DNA of 64,000 nt from Nissolia schottii (lineage: Eukaryota; Streptophyta; Magnoliopsida; Fabales; Fabaceae), in the NCBI GenBank assembly GCA_003254905.1, contig QANU01066072.1:9969-73968 (forward strand), given 5' to 3'. The translations under genes were made by a program, and so were the position numbers. The notes beneath the pieces are model-generated. The model made no database searches, was not told the DNA's origin, and saw only the letters and a program-made list of their open reading frames with translations. This document shows positions 22,947 through 36,912 of this stretch, one piece after another (the first letter of the stretch is position 1; each line of letters opens with the position of its first letter).

Positions 22947-25900
22947 TCACAACGAATATTTCAGTTGATAACTGCGAAGCCAGTCTTCACCCTTTTCATA
23001 ATAATCCATTCTACTGAAAGTTTGCGTGTGGAATTGGGGGGCTGATGCGTAGGCAGCAGCCCCGCGCCATGCATCCATCACCGGATCCAGTGCTCTAACT
23101 ATTTTTATAGGTGATCCACACGGTCTAATCATCCGGATTCCGGCTTCTAGGCGTTCAACGATACCGGGGAAAAGAGAGCTTCCACCAGTCAATAGTATGG
23201 AATTCGTCAATCTCTCTTCCAGGCTTTGATCTTTGTATGGTAACCTTCTTATTGAAACCCCAGCCATCTCGTCTAATCCTACCTGATCAATCCCGATCCA
23301 ATTTGGATTAAACAAGATTTCGGGGCATCGGAACCTTTCAACCCCGAAAACAATCTGAAAATCTTCTTTGGTGAGAGGACGAGCACGTGGCACCTCAGCA
23401 GATTGCAAGGTACTTGCTTCTAACTTGGGCACAAATGTCGGATCCAGGCCCTACCATAGCAACAATTCAGCTAAATTGAGTCATCAAGAGCCTATATACA
23501 ATGAAATCTAACACAACCAGCACAGACTGCACCTACATAGTATAACTACATAAGTTCAGCATTATCAAAGAAATAACCTAACCTGGAGTCTCGAAGAAAT
23601 GCGGGCTAGTTCCACGTCATCCTCATCTGGTCCCTCGTCATCGTCATCATTATCTTTGCTCATCAATTTGTAAAGTTGCCAATCTTCGTCTTTGGCGCCA
23701 AATGTATCCTCACCCTTACCACGATCAAAAGCAGCAGTTGTCAACAGACGCATTCTTTCCCTCTGAGCAGCATTCAGTCTCTCACCACGGCCAACACCAC
23801 CGGACAAATTATTTCCATTTGTATGGCCTCCATTTGTCTTGAGCCGCTTTCGCTGATCAACTTTCTCTGAAAGGTCTTTGTATCTAGCACGCAATTGTTC
23901 CAAGTAAAGCTCTGGGTTCTCTCTACAGAAAGGGGGAGAAAAAGAAAGAAATGTTTAGAGCATTATAATTTGTAATTATTCAAGCCTCGTTCAAGATTGC
24001 GGTCATGATTTGTACAAAATCCATGGCCTAAATTTGTAAAGTTGAATATGCTGGAAATCACTTTAACTCACATAAGCAAGCAAGTGCGTAATTTTAAATT
24101 AAAATTAACAAACTACAGCATGCAACATACAGGCGTTTCTCCTCCTCTAGCTGTTGTTTCCTTTCTCGTTCCAATTCCTCTTCATAGCGCTTCTGTTTTA
24201 ATCTCTGCCGCCCTTCAGACATGGATTTAAGTGCCAACTGTTTCTTCTTTTCAGTGATCTATCAATGGAGTACACCCAAAGAACATTGTCAATTTAATAA
24301 GAGACACAAATAACAGCATGCAAATAATGATTTGGATAAAAAAAGATTGTGATCAAATATAGCTCAATCTAATGGTGCATGTGATCAGCTATTTGATATC
24401 AAAATCGACCTGTTCTGGGGTCAGCATGTCATCAGGGATGTTTACAAGAGTGTACTTCTCATTGGTGGCAGGCTCATCTGTTTCAGCCTGTTCACTCTTC
24501 GGTTCACCTTTTGCTTTCCGTAAGGACTGTGTAACTTTACTGCGGGCAGATTCTATCTCTTGCCTAGAGACATAGCCAGTCTCTGCTAGGAAAGATGGAA
24601 TAGCACTCTCTTCAACTTGTTCAAGCTGATTTAAAAGAAACTCCAAACCATGCAATTCATTTTCCAGTTCATTTATTTTAGATGACCTCTTTGCCTCGGC
24701 CATTTCTCGCAACCTTTGGCCTTGTTTCTCTTTTATCGCCGCCTTTCTTGCAATCTCTTCCTCTGAAGGAGGGTCCTCAGTTGGGGGAGGAACCCAAGGG
24801 AGCTGCCAACATCTGGTTTTTTCTTCGGCCTCCTTCGTTCCTTTCTGTTCCAGATCATTAATGAAGTCTTAAAAACAATAGCAGAACTTAGATGAGAAAA
24901 GAAGAGAACATATTTCATACCTGAAACAACCGAGCTTCAGATGCGTAGTCCTGTGCAATATAACAATGTTCCATCTTCAGGTCTTCAACTTTTTCCCATG
25001 TAAATCTAGCACTGCAATAAGAATTTGACAAAGCCTAAGAAATACTATGTATTTAGCACTCAATTGATAATAGCAGAACCCAAACCATTTTCTACTCACA
25101 AATGATAAGGATATTTCAGTGATAGAAGTTGCTTTAAATAATCAGTCACATGGAATCCACCAATATTAGTACGGCAGCATCCTTTATAAATAGGCTCGCC
25201 ATCAACAAACTGGAAATACAAGAAATAAAATAAAGTTGATTTATAAAGATTATAAACGCAGTATGCAGTTTATACTATAGACTAACGAAATCCTATCAGC
25301 AACTCTGCCATACGGCAGAACTGAGTACTGTTTTAACAATGTTTGCAAGTGTGTGGATGCAGAGATATAATAATCTGCAGTAAAAAGTGACAAGTTCATT
25401 TCCTTCAAAGCAAATCCCTGTTAAATGGGGTAAATAGCATAAAAAGCATACCGGAATCACATGCGTTGTAGTAAATCCAGGACACATAGCAAGACCGTCT
25501 TTATCACAAACTCCTCGTTGTTGATTATATTTATAGCTGAATGCTGCATCAACACCAAAGGCTGCCATAACAGAAGCACAGATACAGCTTTGTCAGTAAA
25601 ATTGCACGTAAAACATCTATTATACAATAGAGATGAACATGCACCGGTGATAAGGTCTCCAAACTAGAACTATGTGACAACACGCCAAACATGGCCAGTA
25701 AGGGTTTTACATAGAAATTGATTTTCCAATTAGGAACATAACACAACAGGAAAGCACACTTCTGGTTCTACTATGGTCAGTCGTAAAAGAAGATATTTTC
25801 TTTGGTAGAGTAGATTTAACAAAGTGTTAGTACCTATTGATGGAACTCCATAGGTCTCAAAAAGAAGTTCTCCCATTTTACTACGAGAATGCACTGGGTT

Positions 25901-27952
25901 GCACACACATTCTGTGATTAGGACAGAATGATCAATCTGCTCTGGCATTAAACATAAGCATCGAAAAGAGTGAGTTAAATCATTTAAAGCCTTAAATTGC
26001 CAGGAAAGCAAAAATCTGTATTTACTTCAACAGCATAGGCACCAACAAAATCATTATAGAGAAGATAACAACCTGAATGTTGTGGAAATAAAAAACAAAA
26101 ACACTGTTCCACCTAAGGCCATACCTCTGATCCATTTGCACCCATCCGGTCAAATGCAAAATCAAGAATCTATAAATGAAAACAAATGTTGGTTAGCAAT
26201 GCCTTCCTTCACTAGTTCTTACGAATTAATGAAGCATAAGCTTTAAAACTTGCATACATGCATGAACTTATTTCCAAATTCCATGTGTGACTTTTAACCT
26301 GTGACCTATCAAACCCCACAATATCACCTAAAATCATCTATTTACTGCATACCAGGAAAAGGAACCTAAGCATTTCCTAGTGCAAGGCATCACTGTCAGT
26401 GTGCTAGTAATAGGAAAGTATCGACATGTAAGACCTTGAAGAAATGCAGAGAAGACAAGAAAACTGAAAGCACAATATCTATAGCCATTTTCAAACTCTG
26501 ATTCATTATTTAACTACATAGCAGAATGATTCAGCAGCTAGATATTCAAGCAGAGGCAAAGAGAAGCTATTATTATGGACACATTTTGTTATTTTAGAAC
26601 AGAAGATTGCAGGACTTGCGTGAGTTCTTGGATTGAAATTACTGAACATTGCTTACGAGCATTCTATTTGGCTAAGTGGAAACAACTAACAGCACAGATA
26701 TCTCATGGTCCAAATGGACCTTATATAGCAAAATCTGTTCTCATGTAAGTACAACCCCTTATTCCTTGAAGAGGAAAAAAAAAAAGGGACTTCAGTAACA
26801 TGCAACCATTAAATGGCCCATTTTCTGAATCAGAAATGCAACTTCACATGCATATAGAACAGGTGTACAAAATCATGATCAACAGGAACTGAATCCTAAA
26901 CATGCCTCAGCAATATATGTATCTAAAACACCATCCCTCCCGAACTAACAAAAATCTAAGGAGAGGAGACTTACATATTCCATTATTTCAAACTGGTAAA
27001 CAACATTGCTTTCAAATGCTGAGCGTGGCCCAGAGCGTGTGCAGTCAAAGTATTTCAATAGTGCTGGGTCATGGTCACCCACAATAGTGACAGTTTCTCC
27101 TGTGTTACAGAATGTTAATGGAATAATCATTCAGTATGCTACATAATTATATGGTAGATTCCTCTTATAAGTCTTAGATATCTATATGTAAGGCTATTAA
27201 TTCCAAAATAATAAATATATCTCAGTCCTAATTTAAAAAATAAAAATAAACATATGCAAATGCACCAAAGCAACAAAAACACTTGCTTAATATTTTAATT
27301 TTTTTTTTATCTAAACCAACAAATTGCACTTGACCAAATTAATCTGACTCAAGTCGGCCCCAGTACCTACCAATGGTAGTATAGAACAAAGAAACTTAGT
27401 TAAGAGAAACAACTGCATAATCACTTGAACCAACCAAGTATAAACTTAAAAATAATATTTTTTTATCAGCTTAAATTGAACTACAAAGTCCCTACTTTGA
27501 AGTGTAGCATATAAAGAAGTGAATAAGCTTATCCCTTCAGTTTCTCTAAGAAGAGTGGAGAACAGAACAAAGCACTTCACAGGGAAACACGAGCAATGAC
27601 ACAGTAAGTAAGATGAAGAACCAGAGAGCATGGTGAAAATGCGGGGGAATGCATGATACCGGTGGTTTTATGGCGTGGCCTTTGGACAATGTTGCGGAAA
27701 ACAACACGAGGTTCAGTCTCCCCTGCCCACCTGAAAATTCACCAAAAGGAACCAACTTTAAGGCTGAATTCAACAAACCCATCCGAAAAATAAAAATGAA
27801 AAGAAGAAAGTTTTTATTTCTTTGGGGTCAAATTAGGGTTCGTGAGGGTACCCAATGCGGAAATAGGAAGCGCCATTGTCGATCACGAGAGGAGTGGAGG
27901 AACCGAAGAGGCTGTAATCGGATTGGCGCTGGATTTTCGAAATGAAAGGCAT
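22947..27952 (-). CDS. ARP5: Actin-related protein 5 (INO80 complex)
   Basis: Twelve exons give 720 codons, close to the Arabidopsis protein (about 724): 27852-27952, 27660-27730, 26975-27099, 26125-26169, 25834-25936, 25452-25561, 25100-25209, 24921-25011, 24410-24844, 24131-24258, 23583-23922 and 22947-23450. The first exons carry the actin phosphate-1 loop equivalent (PLVIDNGASYFRIGWAGE). Next comes ITECVCNPVHSRSKMGELLF, and then the ARP5-specific charged coiled insert (exons 9-11, many E/K/R). The actin fold resumes in exon 12 with SILLTGGSSLFPGIVERL and ends with DAWRGAAAYAS. ARP5 with IES6 couples INO80 to the nucleosome in the nucleus. Exon 5 has tandem acceptors (GAGCAG), so an extra Gln is possible. 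Identity is strong; the alternative, another ARP, is unlikely because of the large insert. Confidence 0.95.
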
Positions 27953-28699
27953 TGCTTCGAGTTTTCGAAGGCAGAAGAAGAAGGAAGACACGGGCAGTTT
28001 TTTCGGAACGGAAAAAGGTTTCGGTGTTGTTCCTGAGACTAAGCAACCTCTGCAGATGTTGAACTTCCTTAAAGTAACTCACAGACATGGTGAGCTCCGA
28101 ATCCGAATCTCGCTCCTACCACTCGGTCGGGTCTAGCCCGAACCGGCTTGCCTTTGGGCGAAAAAAACCCGGCTTGTGTGTTCTTTTCATTTCTCTACAT
28201 GGACTCATATTTGAGTATGTCTCGTGCCCAATCAACAAAAACTCGATAAAAAGCTATTTCTCAAGATATTGACCAAAAATTTAAAAACTATTGCTATGTC
28301 TCAAAACCCATCAACAAAAGGAGGAGAAATGATATAGGATTCTTCTAAGTTACACCAAATAAATTAAGGGGAATGATACATTTGTGGACTATGATGGAAC
28401 ATGTGCATTTNTTCAACTTCTGCACTTGATAATTGAGCTTTGTTTGCTTCTGTCGAGTGGGTGGTTAAGCTTTTGATGTGATGGGACCATTTGCTTTTGC
28501 CATGTGTTTTGCCTGCGATGGCATTTGATCATTGTTCCCATGTTGGGACCATTTGCAACCGGTGTCGTTGAGACGTTAGAGGAAGATCGAAGGGGCTTCA
28601 GTGAAAGTCAAAAACTTCCAGGAACTAGGAACTTCGGTGGTTGCTATTGGTTTTCAATCATTTAGCTTTGTGTTGCTCCTTGATTTTTCTTTGTATTGT
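27953..28699. other. ARP5 promoter side and spacer
   Basis: The upstream region of the minus-strand ARP5 gene lies here. I see no clear TATA box. An unresolved base at 28411 may mark a sequence join. From about 28440 the sequence could be decayed internal copia DNA leading into the LTR that follows, but I recognise no domain in it until 28704. Confidence 0.35.
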
Positions 28700-28951
28700 T
28701 GTTTCCAAGCTGGAAATGTTAGTGCACATTGTCCAGCTTGCGGAGGGTATTAGAATATATACATGATATAGTTGATAGTTGTTATTGTAATGAGTTAGTT
28801 AGGATTAGCTAGTAGATTAACTAATGGTTAGTTGTCATCATAAGTCTATATATAGGCTTCATCACTTGTAATTCTTGCAACTTTTCATTCTATCAAATTC
28901 CATTCAGTTTTCTATTCTCTCTTTTCTCTCTTGATACCATGGATTTCAACA
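28700..28951 (+). mobile_element. 3' end of a Ty1/copia element: pol tail, PPT and LTR
   Basis: TCCAAGCTGGAAATG at 28704 reads SKLEM, like the SKLGM block at the end of copia RNase H. CCAGCTTGCGGAGGG at 28733-28747 resembles the conserved APACGG ending that overlaps the polypurine tract. The LTR would then start at 28748 (TATTAGAATATATAC, for the expected TGTTAGAA). It contains GTCTATATATAGGCTTC near 28840 as TATA box, followed by a CT-rich leader, and may end at TTTCAACA near 28951. The rest of the element is missing or decayed. Confidence 0.55.
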
Positions 28952-31900
28952 TTACTCAACCACCTTCAATAAACTTGGGCCAGATTTGATATTTCAGCTT
29001 GGCCCCCAATTCAAAACCCAACACTGTCCATTTAGAAGAAAAACAGAGGAGAGTTAAAGATGCACGCCTCATAAATTTTGATCAGTTGTGTGAAAGACTG
29101 AAAGTAGATTTTTCTTCAATTTTGTTTGACTTGTCTAGCTAGTATTAATCTACAATCAAATTTTTAGTCCGAATGCAATATTTTATTTTGTCTGGACCGC
29201 ATTTTTCTCGCATAATTGATATTGCATGAAGCGGTAGTCTAATTGCAATATGTTTATATTGGGCAAATTATTTCAGGAGGCCGCCTTAAATCAGTGCGAG
29301 AGATAAAATCTCATGCTCTTGTACATGGATACAGCAAACAAGTATAAGAATATTTATTAAATATTCAAAAAATATATATTTTATATTTTATCTATGCAAA
29401 TTAATTAATGTACTTATGAGACATGCATATGTTTTTTACTCGATTCTTACTGTTAGAAACAAGTTTTAGAGACAAGTAAATTAGAGGAAACCTTAGTGGA
29501 TTGATATAAAGTAAACTACTCCCTCTGTTTCCTCAATGTACGCAGTTCTCCTTGATTTTCTTTCTTTCTTTCTTTTGACGTTTTTAAATTAACGTATTTA
29601 AATACAAACATTGATTTAAAAATATGCTAAAGAAGTCAAAGAGACAATAAAGAAAGGGAGGAATTCCACGCTAACAATGTTGAGGTGAATTTGTGGATAG
29701 ACAATTAGAGAATGCCGCACATCGGTATAACCCTAACCATTGACACCAACTCATATAATCAATGTTAACTCCGACAATGATCTTGCACGAAAACAATACT
29801 ATATATTTTTCTTAGCTTCATTAGCTTTTTGTTTCTGGCCACCGTCACAGATGACTACAATCACATTTTGGGGCACATTTTTGGGGGGCATATTGCTACC
29901 CTTTTGGGACCATAAAGAAAGTTTGTTCAATAAAGAGTATAGCAGGTCCTAAAAGAATGTCCTTATAGTCGTAATGCAGACACAAGACACCCCAATGCCA
30001 TGTAGTGGAATACTGCCAACTCTTTATTGTCACCTAAGTTTCTTGGTCTGATTATGTACCAATCTACACGGTATATTTAAATAAAGTAATATTGTTCGTA
30101 CATCTACTTATTAATTATATCAAATATACTGTGTCTTTTTTTCTCTGTGTTCACATTAAGAATGTCTATTAAAAACAAATAACATTATTTATTTAAATAA
30201 GTTCCAAATTAGTAATAATTAAGCAAAGTACTTAATTTAGTACTTCATCTATTTTTCAGCGTCATTACTCACTGTATACAGCTGCAATGGAAGAACGATT
30301 ACTAGAAAAGGAAGCACTCTACCCATACCAATTGGTCCACGTTTCCATTTTTAATTGCACTTGACAAAGACAATGCATGATACATTGATTCATTAGTTGA
30401 ATTATATAGTCCTATGTCTTGACTATATATTTCTCCCTTGGAAAGTACGCACATAAATCGACATCGTTGAAACTCAGCCTTCAACATAAATGAAGCCACT
30501 GCTGATGAGACCAATACTAATTCTATGTTGAATTAGTATGATAGATCATGCTAGTCAAGGGACAAAAATCTGCAGGATGACGTGGCTCGTAGAAAAACTA
30601 GTTCATGGACATAGAAATAAATTCTGCATATATTCGCATGCGCATAAGGAAAAATTAAATCAAACCGGCCATGTACTTCTCTGAGTAGTTGGAGTACACA
30701 AAAATGCAATAAAGTCAATTTTGACCGACCAAATTATATGATTTATATATTTTTCTTTTCAAGTTTGTCAAAAATTAACCTTCAGGATCTGATTTTTTTT
30801 TCAAAGCACCATAATGAAATGTTTAAAATAAATATAGTTAATTTAAGAAAAAGAAAGAACAAATAAAGTAGTAAAGAATAATTATAATTTTTAAGAATTT
30901 CAAAAATTAAATATTCACAAAAATAAATTATTAGCGGTCTTGACAGATATTTTGCATTTATCAAGTCAACATTTTTATAAGCGATTGAAATATGAATGGA
31001 AAAAAAATGCTTGTGGCATTTTTAGAATGAGTGAGAGTAGAAGCGCGACACAAAATATAAAAGTAACACACAAATGCTATGACATCAGAAATTCGCTAAC
31101 ACACAATGCATGATAATAAAATGATAGAGAAGTTGCAGTTACGGACAATTTCTCATTTTAAAAAATGTGTGGGGGAGTTGTGGGTTATAACATTATTATC
31201 CTCCATTTGAATGTACAATAACTGAGTAAAATTGAATAACAATGGCAAAATAGGCATAATATTGTGACCAAAATAGAGCAGTTAAAGTCATGCAACGGCT
31301 TTATAGGTAGTAAAGATTATAAATAAAAGAAGATTAAAGATTGAACTAATATTACTTTTTAAAAATTAAATCAATGTCACCTATTATTAGGGAAAAATTA
31401 ATGTTTTCTTTCCAATTAAATTTTAATTAACCATGTTCGAGGAAATATATATATATATAATAAATTTAATTATCATCTAATTATGAATATACATGAGACT
31501 TTTAAGATAGCGTGAAATACACAATCAATTTTAATTATAATTATGTGACAATACATAATTTAATGACAATAGTAAGATTACTAGTATCAATGACACCTCG
31601 TTATAAACATTCCTTGAGAGGGTTCACTCTTTGCCCAGAGACTACCTTATACACTCCCTTTGCTATAGCTTCATTCCTTCTTCTCTTTGCTATTCACCAT
31701 CGTATCTTACCCCACCCTGGTTGAGACCAGAAGAGACATAGGGTGCCTTCCATGCATTAAACAAATAATAGAGACAAAGGTTCATATATTTTCATTGGTG
31801 GCCAAAATAAAGACAATTCTTAAATTGATCAGTCATTCACTTAGAAATCTATATGTCACAATTGTCCACCCTATAGCAGACCATGTGGGACCAAAATTAG

Positions 31901-33997
31901 GGTACTAAAATTTCTTGTGTGGGTTATGGGTGGAAGGGCATAATTATGCGAAGGAACGACCCACGTTCATTTGACCCTTCTTGTCCTCATCAACAACAAA
32001 TAAAGGAAGGGCCTTGACTTTGCAAGTGCTAGCTAGTAGCTCCTACCATGAGAAACTTAACTATTCACATTGCAGAGAAACCCTAATTACAGTGACACTA
32101 TTCAATTTGTGCAGGTTTTCTCCGTTCCCTAGCATGTGCTACATCATGTGAAACCCACATGTCACCCATAACACGTAATCAACCTTGTCACATCCTGCTT
32201 GAAAAAATTAAATAACAAATGACTGCAAAAATATTACTTATATTCATTATTTATAAAATATTATGTGTGTTCATAATTTATTTATTATTAAATTAAATTT
32301 TAATGAAATCAGCATCTCATTAAAATTATACAATGTTACAAAGAATTGTAAATATTGGTATTGTGTCTCACAAATAATAAATCTAAATAATACAATAATT
32401 TGTTTTTCAATTATTTGAATCACAGCAACATAATTTTTTAAGGGCGAAGGATAATTTAGATTATTAGAGATTATTAAGATACAAGACTTTCAAATATATA
32501 AAGTGATTATTTCGTGTTTGTGCTATCAGATTGACAAAAAAATAATTTTTTCCCCAAAAGTACGGATGTGAATAATTTTGATTAATAATGTGGAAGTTTC
32601 ATACTAGAAAGTTAATGTTTTCATACTAAATATAATATTAGTTTATCTACTATCTCCTAAAGTATTTATTCCTTCCTACTAATTTTTTTTTTATTTTTAA
32701 CAATTAAAACTAAATTCATCAAACAATAACATTGCATGGTTGAATGATCATATACAAAATTTTGTATTGACAGTCCATCAAAGTTAATATCATATTTATT
32801 ATTTGTATGAAGATGAAAACATTATCACGTGTTTGAAATTTTAAATCCTAAATTTTCAATGTAAAAATCAACACAATGGCAAGAACGAGTTATGCACGTC
32901 ACTTTACCATTCTTTACAACACTGTTCAAACATTATAAATTACCTGTATTAGTAACTCATCTCTCAATAAAATTATGTCTACATGATAAATTCAAACCAA
33001 AACTTAATTAGTTTGCAAAGTACACCTCCCTTTCTTGTCATGGAGACATTGATTGGCTAATTAATGTCTAATTGCATCGTTGATGTCTAAACATAGGTAA
33101 GCATGTTTATTAATTAAAAGTTTACATGTCTGGATGAAAAGTCAATCGGTGAGCTATTCGCTACTGTCATCATTTTTCCTCCCTTCTTTCTTTCATTGAG
33201 GAAAGGAAAATTTTAATCTATTCAACGGGAATAATTTGAGTTCATCAATCATCACAAAGTAAAGAATAATCAATTTTAAAAACATTACAGAAAGTCTGTA
33301 GGTTCGCTTCCTTGGATGTGCAGATAATTACTAGAATTGTCTTAAAAGTTGCAACAAGCTTTTGATTTTTCTTGTAATGTTGTGGCCTAAAATTTTGTAG
33401 ATAAGACCTGTCGGTTAAGTTCATTCGCGAGAAATTTAAAAACAAAGCATGCAAAAAACATGTTTTCGTGATATGATGTAGATCATGATCAAAATATTAT
33501 CAGTGTTACATTTTGCATCGCTAAAAATATCAAGATCCCTTGATTCGCTTTTAGTTGGAAAGATAATCACTCAATGTTGTGTTGTTATTATATACTAGTT
33601 AATAGGTATATGAATATATTTGTTTTGATAAGTATTTCATATTATTCTCGATTGAATAACACGGATATGATACCTAAGGTTTGTAGTGGGTTTGTGCTTT
33701 CAATAATAGTTGTATTAGTGAGTGGTAGGAATGAAGTAAAGTACTCCATACTTTATGAGCATGAATGGATGATCATAAGGTTAGTTGTAGTACTTAATTT
33801 AAACAGCTTTTTCCTTCCGTTAATTTCTTGAAAAGTGATCACTCATAGCTAAAATATGCATAAAGAGTGGTTGTGATTCGTGGAGAGATAGCCAGCACAT
33901 ACTACACACCGCGTAATCTGCTTGAGACAAAAGAACTTTTTTCGAAGTGATTATTACTCCTAGAAGGTTCAGCAAAGCAATATGTTTTCTACCTTTT

Positions 33998-34040
<43 letters not shown>

Positions 34041-35267
34041 NCTATTGCATGCTTTCGTGCTTGAGTAATTGGTGACGATTTTACCTGGTGGTTTCCACCA
34101 CATATCTCTTTTTCTTATTGTTTAATAGATAAAATGCGAGCTCCCTTGGGCCATGTCCTAAAGTCTTCTGCTCTTAAACGGGGATAAAAACTATACTATA
34201 CGGAATTGAAATCTCAATTTCCAAACATATGAGAAACTTTAATTAAGGAATTGTTTCTTTAAACATATGTATAAATATATGAGACATATTACATTTACGT
34301 GAGTGCGAATTAATTATGGAGATATGCTTGTATCGAAATAAAATGATATAACTATACTATGTATTCATGTATTAAGAGAGAGTAGTTGTGTTGTGTTACA
34401 TGTATACTAAGTATGTAGTTTGAAATGACTTATTCTTCATCTCCCATTAAATGATATTTTTATAAGATTTACAATTTAATTGAACTAATACGATACATAT
34501 ATAATTTATCTCAAGAGAATGACGTATTCTGGTTTCCCAATAACGGAACTTCTCTAGTTTACTGACTTGTTTCTCGGTTATCCACACACATTAGTATGTG
34601 TTCTCCTACTCATACGCTAGCTATAGAAAAATTTTACTATTCATTAAGTCTGTGAAAAATGGGTAAGAAGGTTAATTTGTGGAAGACGGCCGCCATTGTG
34701 GGCAAGTGCAATACGTAAGCTCCCATAAACAATGTGCGTGTTCACATTCATACACGTGTCATTATATCATCATCATAATTACTCATTTATTATTTTAACA
34801 TAAGATAAGATAATTTTAACTTACGCTATCACTATATGATAGTGTGTGAGATTAATGGGTTGACTAATTTTATATCCACCATAAAATAAATTATATCATG
34901 TTTTAAACGGTTGGATTCATTTTTTTTTCTTTCAAAATTTATCAATGATTTTCACGTTATATAAAATGTGAAAGTATTAGTTCTCTGATAAATATGAGAA
35001 TCTCTTTGGACAGCAATTAACCATTAACAAAGTGATTGACAACTTTTTAATCGATCACATCAACAAGCATTTTCATGATTAATCAATTAATTAAGGGTAA
35101 TTGATGAACATTGAGATAGAACTATTACAAAGCAGGCTAACTAGAGCATACACCACACATCCACGTGGATAGAGTGCTTTCCCTTTCTCTCCCGCTCCAC
35201 AACTTCACCAATTAAAAAAAAAAAAAAAAAAGAAAAAGAAAAGGATTAATTGTGCATGAGCACCAGG
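28952..35267. other. Long AT-rich intergenic region, no gene seen
   Basis: No frame with a recognisable domain, and no tRNA or rRNA gene that I could identify, occurs in these 6.3 kb. A (TA)n microsatellite occupies about 33998-34040 and ends at an unresolved base (34041). An A-run sits at about 35214-35230. The last ~200 bases include the 3' UTR of the ACC synthase gene. Confidence 0.5.
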
Positions 35268-36912
35268 CTATCGTTCTTGTTGTTGACGAGTGGACGATAA
35301 CCGAAAAACCCACTTGGGGAGCGACCTTAACCTTCTAGAAGCTGCGGAAGACTGTGATCCAGCAGCACTGCTGTTATCGTTGCCCGCGGACTCGGAAGCA
35401 ACGAAGGCCTTCAACCGCTTGATGGCCAGGTTCAATGTATCTTCAGACATGTTAGCGAAGCACACCCTGAACCAACCCGGTTCGGTGCAATGGCACGAGG
35501 AACCGGGCGAGATGTTCAACCCAACCTCATAAACCACCTTCTTCCAGAGCTCCATCTCAGCATCGAACGTTCTAGAACGCACGAGATTCCTCATGTCAAC
35601 CCAGCAGAAGAGACCGGCATTGCTCTTGAGGCAGCCCACGCCGGCCTTCCGCAGCCCGGCGACGAGCATCCTCTGCCGCCGCTTCAGCCTCTTCTGATTC
35701 TCGGCCACGTAGTTTCTGGTGAATTTCTTGTCCCCGAGCATGGCGGCGAGGAGGTACTGAGTCTGCGACGAAACCAATCCGAAGCTGGACATTTTGGTCG
35801 CCGCCGCGACAACGACGTGGTTCTCGGAGTAGATGGCGCCGACGCGGAAGCCCGGAAGACCCAAGTCTTTGGAGAGACTGTAGACGACGTGGACTCTTTC
35901 CCTGACTTGGTCAAGATCGTTTCTTTCCTTGAGGATCTCCATGACGCTGACGAAGCCTGGGGAGCTAAAAACGGTGCCGGAGTAGATCTCGTCGCTTATC
36001 AAGTGCGTGTATTTGTTTTGTTTGATGAAGTCGATGAGAATGCTGAGTTCGCTACGGGACATGGTGGTCCCGAGCGGGTTGGATGGGTTCGTCACCAGGA
36101 CGCCTTTGACCCTCAGCTTGCGCTTTCCTGCCTCTTGAACTGCTTCTTGCAAAGCGGATTCCGTGATTTGGAAGTTGTTGGAGCTGCTGCATTGTATTGG
36201 AACTATTTCAGCTCCGGTTCGCCACTTGAGGTCTCTATCAAATCTGCACCAACCAACAAACCACCCTCAGATACATTAATTTATGAATGCGCGCGCGCAC
36301 ACATATATATATATATTTATTTATTAATGAAGTGAGAAATTAAGGATGAGATGCGCACCCGGGGTAGTAGGGTGTGGGAAGAAGGAAGGCCTCTCCTTCT
36401 TCGGCGAGGCAGAACATGAGGCTCTCGTTTGCACAAGTGGCGCCGGCGGTGAGGACGATGTGGTTGGGGTCGAAAGTGACCTTGTTCCCTCTGATCTCTG
36501 CCATGAAATCTACCAATGCCTTCTTGAAAAGAGGAAGGCCGTGGTAGTCCTGGAAGAGAGCCAGCTCTCTGAATATGGATTTGCCATCACGTTTGAACCC
36601 CGCTACGTCCGGGTTCTTATCGAGCCATGACTCCAAGAGATCGAAAGATAGCTGCAAATTAAAAGGACAAATTTCATTAACACCCTGTTTTGTTTTCAAC
36701 AATTTTTAATTTCCTTTCTATTACTATATATTTTTTAGTATCGTGCGTGACAATTAATGCCTAACCTGATTTTCGGCAAGACCCATTTGAATGATTCCGT
36801 TGGGATTATGAACCTCATGGTAAGGGTTCTTCTCGTATTCTTGCCATCCTAGGAAGTACAAAGAATCTTGGCCGTGGCTGTTGCACGTGGCTTTCTTAGA
36901 CAACAACTTCAT
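35268..36912 (-). CDS. ACS: 1-aminocyclopropane-1-carboxylate (ACC) synthase, type-2-like
   Basis: Three exons give 471 codons: 36766-36912, 36359-36651 and 35268-36243. The enzyme converts S-adenosylmethionine to ACC, the committed step of ethylene synthesis, in the cytosol with PLP. Visible family blocks are [29 protein letters not shown] (joined over intron 2), [16 protein letters not shown] and [14 protein letters not shown], whose lysine (about residue 272) binds PLP. The C-terminus is short, with RRLRSLP then [20 protein letters not shown] and the final ER resemble the TOE motif of type-2 enzymes (ACS4/5/9 group), which ETO1-type adaptors recognise, but the acidic middle (usually D-R-x-P-D/E) is replaced by TRQQQ. 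No type-1 MAPK-site tail is evident. Family certain; subtype inferred. Confidence 0.95.

Noticed and set aside
23676..24575. Short + strand frames within ARP5
   Set aside because: Complements of ARP5 exons 9 and 11 or intron sequence.
27828..28136. Several short frames around the ARP5 first exon
   Set aside because: They overlap the true exon 1 and its upstream region in wrong frames.
34680..34760. GC-richer block that looked like a promoter
   Set aside because: No coding frame follows on either strand and no TATA box is placed sensibly.
35490..36335. 281-codon open frame opposite the ACC synthase gene
   Set aside because: It is the complement of exon 3 of a clearly conserved enzyme; the GC-rich codon use leaves the opposite strand open. 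No domain is visible.
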